Origin: Acanthaster planci
Taxonomy: Eukaryota > Echinodermata > Asteroidea > Valvatida > Acanthasteridae
Assembly: GCF_001949145.1 (NCBI RefSeq)
Contig: NW_019091361.1
Location: forward strand, 234,255 to 298,254
Reading direction: 5' to 3'
DNA length: 64,000 bases
Of the stretch, positions 36,801 to 45,800 are shown in pieces; the first letter of the stretch is position 1, and each line of letters begins with the position of its first letter. Made by a program: the position numbers and the translations under genes. The notes under the pieces are model-generated. The model made no database searches and was not told where the DNA came from. It saw nothing but the letters and a program-made list of their open reading frames with translations.

Positions 36801-39800
36801 TGTGATCAGCTAGATTATATTTTGACTCCTTACAAACCTGATCTGTTGAAGGAATTTTTAACATACATTTATGTGTGTACACGCTAATAATTCTATCAGT
36901 GTGTTTAGTGGACATGAAAAGCTGTTTGAAGAGAGTTTTTCCATATTGAATTAAATGAATGGAACTCAGACTTCAGTGACTGAAAAGGTGCATTACAGTG
37001 TAGATTCAAATACATGTACATGTAGTTTTACCCTTATTTAGACATTATCATCTATTGTACATGTACATGTTTAATTGTGCATCAAAAGTACATGTAAATG
37101 CACCTGCAGTGCACATACATGTACATTTCAAATGTACACTGACTGTTGTGAGCAGACTATAGGCAACAATCAACTCAACTACATGTAAGAAATGTCTTCA
37201 TGTACATAGTACATTTCATCAGTGGGTATACATGTACATGTAATACATGCATGACATGTAGAGTCAAGTGTGTGATGTGTACAGGTGACTCTAAATTTGT
37301 CCCTTGATTGTAACACAACCTTAGCCAATTATCTTCTACCAGCTACAGTTTTTGCTTTTACCAGTTTTAAACATGGATTTGACATATCTGGGATAGGGAG
37401 TTAAATTTGTAACTCAAAACCAAAGTTCTTTTGCAAAAGTCTGCTATTTTAGCATTAATGTTTTATAATTTTTGTGGAGTCGGTTGTAGCATTCAGCATT
37501 GCAACATCATTAGACTCAGACCAATTAAAACAGAAACTGCCCAAAAGGACTTTTTTCTGAGACCATCATCAGTCCAACACAAGTGAAATTGTGAGTCTGG
37601 TCACAACGGGGGATGAACATTGGAATAAGTTTTGTTTTATCACAGGTCGTTTGAACAACTTTGACGTGACTTATGAAGACTGGATGATTTTGTGATAGGG
37701 CTTATTGGAGAATGTGTGCCACTCTGTTGCATTGAAATTTATAGACCGTTGGGTTTTCAGGACATATAGGATTTTTAGTTTCTGGTTTTAATTACTTACA
37801 TTCAGAGAATTCAGAAAGCAGTGGATCACGGCCAAGTACTTGCGTAAGGAGTTTGTATCTGCTGAGAACCAACCCAAGTACATGCAGGGTAAGAAGTCAG
37901 GTTACCTGTGGAAGCTGGGTCGGGACAGTCAAGTCTTCCAGCGACGATGGTTTGTCTTGGATCCAAGTGGGAAAGGCACACTGCGATACTACACTGATGC
38001 AAATGTAATTCTCCAGTCTTTGCTCTTGTTGATTTCAATTTATCTTTAAAAACTACTAAGGTTGTCAGATTAACAATCAAAATTCATTGAGTGGAAAACA
38101 GTACTACACTGTATATTAAAGTTGGTACTGCGTCCCATTTTTCAAACATTTTCACAGCTGTTTGTTTCATGTTATCAGGAGCAGTCACTTCGAGGGGAGA
38201 TATCCCTGTTCAAGATGAATATGGTTCTTGCGTCACCCGAAAAGATTGGTCATCCAAACGGACTGCAGATAGTCTACCCAGACAACAAGGGGCAAAATAC
38301 TCGCATGATCTATCTCTATGCTGAAATGGCCAAGGTAATTCTCTTTAAGTGCATAGCAAGTGTCATATGCGTACTGTCAGAATAACGTCACATAACATAA
38401 TTGGCTCTCAGTAAACCTTTGTTCATTACTTGTACCCGGAATAGATGGGGAAATTAGAACAAAGTAATGTGACCTAGATTGCTGTCATTAACTATGGCAG
38501 TAATGAGAGATTTGAGTAATACTATTCTTGTGGTTCAGTGCTTCTAGCTGATTCTAACATGTACTGACCTGTAACAAGGTACCGTTTATATTGAGTCAGA
38601 TCAAAACTGACAATGTGGTCTGACACTTGGAATTGTGTCAAGTGGGGAAAAAGGCATGCTATGTCCAAGTATTTGGAAAGGGATTCAGAAATGGAATTGA
38701 ATCGAACCCATCTCTAAGTCCTGGAAATACATGTGTAATTGTTGTTTTAATTTGAAAACATCTTTCCAACTATCGCATATTTTACTAATTCAAAGTAGCA
38801 AGTCCACATAGCCTTAAAACTTGGAGTTTATTACCTTGTAGTGGCACAAAAAACGATATATAAGTCAGCACACTTTAAGATTCAACTATAACACTTAGTA
38901 TTATATGAATGCATACAGCTTGTAAGTTTATTCTTCTCCCTCCAATGCATCAGTTTTCAAAGACTTTGTACAAATTTGGCTAAGACTGGCCAACAAAATG
39001 TTGGCCACTACTGGACAGCTATGCACATATAGGAACAAACTGCACTATTTCATCATAGGGAGTGATCATGAGAATGAGATATGGTAAAATACACTTTTGT
39101 ATAAAGGATTCAAATAAAACAGCAAATCTTATCAACAGCTTGACCATTTATTTCAAAAATAACTCCAGAAGAAAGAATTTGAGAAGGGCAATAACTGCAC
39201 ATGAACGTAATCGGGCACACAGCCTAATACAAGCAACTGCCCAAGAATTAAATTTACTGTTGTAGGGAGATCATAGCAAGCACCAACAATACATGAATAT
39301 TCAATTTCCTATACTTCAGTGTACAAAGTTATGAAGGATGCAGATTACCAGCAAAAAATTGCAGTTGTGATCATATGATACCTGACAGATACCAGGCATG
39401 CCAGAAAGCAGTAATTGGACAGATGTTATAACCTGGGCAGTTTAAACTCCTTCTGTGTCCTAAGTTCCTGGTCTTAATGACTCATTTTATTTGGCTGAAC
39501 CCATGAACCCAATGTTTAGTAGGTCAAGACTGAGATTGTCTATGATTCATTGAAACTTCCCTTCGTGGATAGTAGCTTTTAGTGATTATGTAAAATTTAC
39601 ATTTCCGTGTGGTCCAATAATGTTTCCTTAGTTGACTGCTTGTGTTGCTACCAGAGTTCTTATGTCAAAGGGCACTATACTCGTCAGGCTCAGCAGAAAA
39701 TTGTTGATAGGCCTTTAAAATGATGGTTACTGTACATCTCATGAACGTTACCCTGACCTTGCCATGGCAAGTTTGATGTTGAGAAGGGGGTACAGTTGGA

Positions 39801-42800
39801 AACCTCCTGTCTTGCGTATGTGTCAAATGTATCAAATTTTTTTTGTTTTAAAGAACTATTGATATTCGTATGTACTATCTAATTAATATTCATATTTCCC
39901 ACCAGGATATGGTGGAATGGTTCCAGGCAGTGCGATGTCTTAAGTTTTTCATTCGGAAAAGCACAAGTGTTGATAAAGATGAGGATATTGTGAGTATACA
40001 TTGCAGTGTACAGTTGCACGTTGATTACTTTCATTGATTAAATGCATAAAAAATAAATTTATTTAAAAAAAAATAAGTTGCAAATTCCAGTTGAATTTCC
40101 TCTACTTTAACTGTTTGATTCTTTCTTGGCATTTTGGTAGATTTCTCGTATTCTGAAGTATGACATCCTTAAGGAGGGTTACCTGCTCAAGACTGGAGCC
40201 AAAGGCAAGGAGGCTTTTCGTAAACGCTGGATTGTTCTGGACAAGATGTGCCTCATGTACTTCAAAGAACCACTGGTATGTTGAGACCGTGTTGAGATAT
40301 TTTTTGGTGGTGTAGCGGTTTTTTGTTTGAGTTTTGTCCTAAGCCCAAACCCTGTTGTTATTCTTTGGATTTTACTCGTTTCTGTCTGCACTACTTTTTA
40401 GAATAAACATCAACCGTGAGGTCCATAATCTTTGGCAGCAAGCGTAAACTCAGGTCTTCATTTTTTGTCATGTACATAAAAATCATGTGACCCTTGTTAT
40501 AGCCGAAAAAAGAATGGCTGTGTACATCAAAAGAGGTAATAAACAATTGGTATCAATGCTGTTTGTCTCTGGTTGTATAATGCTATTCAAAACTTTGACC
40601 GTTGATGTCATGGAATTCTCAAGCACCATATTGCGGCAGGTTGAAAATTGTCAAATGCATTTTCAACTGATGTCTATAGTTTGCTGTAATCACTTGGTAG
40701 ACATGATGACATTCAAGTAAACAAGTTTGAAACTGATGATATCACCATACCAGAAGTTACAGTAAAAAGATGTTTAGTATTTCAAAAATCACAAAAATCA
40801 CTTCTGAAAGATATGATCTTGAAGCTCCATTAAGAGATAGAATAAGCTTTGGCATCAATTGTCTGAGGTGTTCAGCTGGTCTTATGGTGAATGGGACCCT
40901 CCGATAAAAATATGCCAATAGTCTTTTTTTCAAAACTTCAAGACAAATTTGCTGTATACACACATTCACTTGATGAGAGTGCAGTATTCCACCATTGTCA
41001 TGCATCTTCAAACTGGGTCAAAATTATCATGGTGTAACCAAGTCAGTGTGTTGTCCCGTGGTTAAAAGTATGAATGTGGACCTACAAGGTGCTAATCAAT
41101 TCTCACTGTGGCAACATTATTTTTTTTCATCCAAATGAGGTCATGTTTCCTTTTGCTCTCCAAGCTTCATAACCAATGCTGTTGTTGGTCCTTCATTGTT
41201 GACCACTACCCAAACCTCTACGTTTGTCAAATACCAAACACTAATTATGTCTTGTTTTTAATTGTTTTTGTCTTTTGTGTGTATTTTGGTGGGGAGTTAA
41301 TGTTTCATATATGTATTACAGTCATTTGCAAAAGTTTAGGACCACCCATAGAAAATGCATTAACCTGAAGGAAAACCAAACTTAAACCAATCGCAACTTA
41401 TGTTTATTTTAATGTGTAACCTTGTTGAACATTTTTGACTACATTTCCATGATTTGACATGTTAACAGTCTAATATTCAGTGTTTCCCCCCTTATTTCTA
41501 ATCACTTAGACTGGCTTTTTTTTTCACAAGCTGCCTTACAGACAAAATGTCATACAAGACCTGCCTTTGCAAAAAATTTCATTCAAATGGGTATATAGCA
41601 CTACACTGATGTTATGCAACACTGTACAATCATGTTAAGTAATCAGTCAATGAGACAATGTAATGCAGGCCCAGTGACAGAAATACCAATAAAATTCCAG
41701 GTGGTGTTAAACTTTCGCAAATGACTGTACTATTTCATTGGTTTTTATAAATGAATCCTCTAAATTTATGAAGTGTTTCCTTGACAATTAGTGAAAATAC
41801 TTGCTGTCTGGTGCAAACCATGAAGAATAGTCTCATTTAGAGACCTTTTGTGTACCACCTAAAGCTCAATCATTGCACCACAAAGAGTTTAACATTTGGA
41901 CCTTCCATTGGCTGATAATATACTGAGGAACATCTATTTGTTTTCAGAAAACTGTTTAGAGGATTTTGCTTGTTGTCCCCCCCCCGCTGGAATAAACCAG
42001 ACTTTTTGGGGCTGTTTTCCTGAGTTTGGTGTTTCTGTTGTGGGTACATGTATAATATCACTTCATTTTGGTGGGGTTTTTTTGTTTTAGGATGCTAATC
42101 CCAAAGGTACAATTCCTATGAAGGGAGGTTATTCCCTCATCCTGAGTGGACAGCTGGACCCAGAGAATCGAGGCTTTCACTTTTACCTGAAGACTCCAGG
42201 CAGAATCTACCATTTCATTGCAGATAGTGACCATGAACGTAAAGCATGGTTCAATGCCATTCATGCCGCCTGCAACAGGGCTAGTGGAGGTAAGGACTGG
42301 GGGCTTTGGAAGGGGCTGAGAGAGCTGAGGTTGAAAATGGAAAGGAATGGTTTTTAGTCTTTGATGAATAAAGCACAGATTGCATGATTATGGTACTCAG
42401 AAATTAAGGTTGTCTTGAAGCGTAGCATCCCATAATGCCTCATTATTGACAATGTGAGTTTCAAACATGATGTTCAAACATTTCCTTACATTTAAAAACT
42501 TAACGAAAATATATTTTCTTTTTCCCACAGTGTGTTCCAAGAACAAAGGTCCTACTCTAGCAGGTGGAAAATGGGTAACAGCCTCGTCACCTCCAACACA
42601 AGTAGAATCATCACATAAGACGAAGGAGAACACTTCCAGCCCTGAAGGTTCAGCATCATCAACATCCAGAGAAAGTGTCCTTGATATCACCAAGACAGCT
42701 AAGGCATCCCCTGGTCCTGGAGGAGAAGACAGCTCAGATGTAGACGATAACTTTGTGGCTCTCTCTGCCCCCTTTGCTGGTGTCAGGCCAAGCACTAAGC

Positions 42801-45800
42801 CACGCCCCCAACACACCCTTGCTGATTATCATGGGCGGGGTCATGGGCGTGGTGGGGGTGGCGCACATGGACGTTACCACCACGCAGAGCTCAAGCACCA
42901 GCCAGCTGTAGAGGTTGCTGAAGGTGTCACTGAAGAAGACCCCTATATTGAGTTTACCACCGAAGAAGATGAAACCCTTGAACCTGAAGAGGACACAGAA
43001 GACAGCTCTGACGATGAGGAAGAATCGCCATACATTGAACTGGATGGAGAGAAAGTAGTCATGATGCAGAAGGTAGATATGATTGGTATGACTACCAAGC
43101 AGCTCTCAACTCACCTCAAGGTGCCACGTAAGGCATTACCACAGTCATCTAGCTGTACCATGTGTGTCAGCTTAGTGTGGGATACACTACCCAACCTGCC
43201 AGACTCTGAGGGCTATGTCTTGGTGTCACCCATCGTCAGTTGCTGTAGTATGCCAAGGGATGTAGCTTTGCTGCAGCCATTTCAACTGGAGATCCAGCAT
43301 AGTGCCATATTGAAGGATGTAGCAAACTGCAAGCCTATGATTTGGCATCTCCAGAAAGACCCAGGTAACGTACAGTACATTTACATCATTTGTTAAGAGC
43401 AATTTGGAATATACAATGCTGTAAACTCTGGCACATTTGGAAGAGGTTTTAGGGCAAGTAATTTTCTAGATACTGAAGAGTTTTGGTTGCAAGGTGAAAC
43501 ATGATATGTCTGCTTTTCTCTCACCCATAAAGACCACAGTTGAATTTTGTAAGTAACCTTAATTAACTTTCAGGTAATATTTCGTAAGCCCTGTATAAAG
43601 TTAAAGTCACTATTAATGTCAGTGAACCAGCTTCTAAAGTGGTATCTTTTGCCCTCTTTTCCTGCAACACTCAGACCCCCAGGAGAAGGAGAAGGGAAAC
43701 ATTTTTGCTATTATAATGTAGGCAGGAATAAACCTGAGGAAACCTTTAATAAACTTTTGTTTAAAGATTAATATTCTTAGCAATGTTGCCCCAATTTCCT
43801 CATTTCTATTCATTTTGTTACAACTTTTGCCAATAAATTGTGGCAGAAGTTGAAGGAAAGTATTGTTATTTTCTGTGAATGCAGGCAAGTTCTTCAAGTG
43901 GGAGAAGGCTGACCAAGGTAGTTTCAACATGACCTGTAGAGCCTTTTACCGCAACTTCCTCATTGAGACTACAAGGACTGGTTGCTTTGCCATTATGGTT
44001 CCGTCAGAGAGTATTTCCGGCAAGCTAATTCGTTGTATGACCTACATCTCCTCAGAACAAGGAGACGATCATTTGGTAGCCAGGGTGTACTTCTTTGGGG
44101 ATAATGGCAGTGACGATGTTCTCCATGTAAGGATTAAAAAAAACATTAATTTGGTCAATGTAAACTAAAATGAAATGTTTACCTTAATTTTCTGAAGAAG
44201 ATTCTACATGTACAGAAGCATGATGTAAGAAGCCTTCTGTGTGCTAATTAAGAAAAATGGAGAAGAAATATTCCAATTTTAAAGCATACAGACCTGAATT
44301 ATTGGTGCATGTATTATGATGTTATGTCACACTTAATCTCCCAACTTGAAATACTGAAATATTTGTGATTAGGGTATATCGGCACTGTTCTGTGCACCTT
44401 CCAAGCATAAAGTGTGCAAAATGGACATAAGTAGTATTATACTTCTAGTCCAACTAAAGATGTGCTCATATGTGCTAACTTCTACCATGGTATTTGTGTT
44501 CATCACTAAAGATACTAGTGCTGTCAAGTTGATCTATCACTTTGGTTGCAGGAGATCCAACGACGTGAGAACACTTACCGTGGTCGACTCTGTGACATCT
44601 CCTGCTCTTTTTTCTTGGCAAACACTGAGGATAACATTTTGATGAACATGTCCGAGCTGGAAGGAATGGAGTTATACTTTGGAGGCAATGAGCCAATGGT
44701 ATTGTGTCCAACATTCTTTTGTATAAAGCTTATCCCATAGCACCAAATAAGTTCCTATTTGGTAATCACGTCTTGTTTATGGTGGCCATTATCGTGTACT
44801 AGATGCAGACGTTTTCTCCTATCTCATCAGTAGGAATACATTGAATTAAAAACAGAAAGGCAATTTTGAATATGCTACATTCATTATCAGTGTTGTAAAT
44901 GAGTCACTAACTTTGGTGACTGAAGTCAAGTCGACTCCTTTTCACATTGTGATTCGAGTCAAGTCATTAGGTCAACAAGACAAATCAAGTCATTTTGTGT
45001 AGTCAAGTCGAGTCAAGTACCTAGCTGGAGTCAATTGAGTCACAAATTTCTGAACAAAATACAATAACAGTACAACTACATGTAAGTCATTTTTTGGTAA
45101 TTGTTATTTTCATTTAAATATACTGAACATAAATTAAGGTGACAGGTATCTAGCCAACTACAATTTGTTTCTAATTTTTTTTTTGAGGCTTGAGTCTTAT
45201 AAGCTTGTACTGGAGTCGAGTCTCCATGAGAGATTTGAGTCGAGTTTGGTCATTTGGTTGCATAGACTCAAATCGAGTCATTTACCCATCAAGTCTGAAG
45301 ACGCGTCACCAAAACTGTGACTTGAGTCGGACTCAAGTCAAGTCATCAACTTGAGTCATTACAGTTTTCTTCATTATAGACATTTTAAGATACATTTCTG
45401 TATCACACTATAGTTTGGTAATGTACAGACACTGACAGACAATCTTTTTCCTACAAACTCCAATTTTTGTCCCCTAAATTAACTAGTCTTTGCTATTAAA
45501 ACGTTTATTGGCATGATATACGGTTCACACTTTGGCTGCTACATCCTTGTGGTGATGAATTTCATGTTTTCTTATATTTCAGACAATTACATCTGAGGAA
45601 GTTTGGCAAAAACAACTGGTATGTTACATGGCAGAGATCATTAAGAAGAATCCAACAGGCCAATGCACAATCAATGTGTGGCAGGAGAATACAGATGCAG
45701 AGAAGTACCCCATTCAGATGAATCTACAATTCTCTAATGAGGTAAGCATGAACTAACATGGAAGTTGTTGCCATAGGCTGGTAACTCTGGTATCTGCTTT

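Larger units (their letters stand above)
33930..37805 (+). other. 3.9-kb intron of the ADAP/UNC5-like gene with a C/T-rich minisatellite
   Basis: It contains the 47-50-bp minisatellite at about 35255-35620 and a dense cluster of ACATGT palindromes at about 37009-37262. The open frames at 34122-35902 are short and unrecognised. Confidence 0.65.

Noticed and set aside
42467-43396. Independent UNC5-like gene starting at ATG 42467
   Set aside because: The upstream 64 bp is a typical intron end (T-rich tract, CACAG), the splice phase matches the PH2 exon, and the residues before the acceptor look unlike protein. I keep it only as an untested alternative promoter idea.
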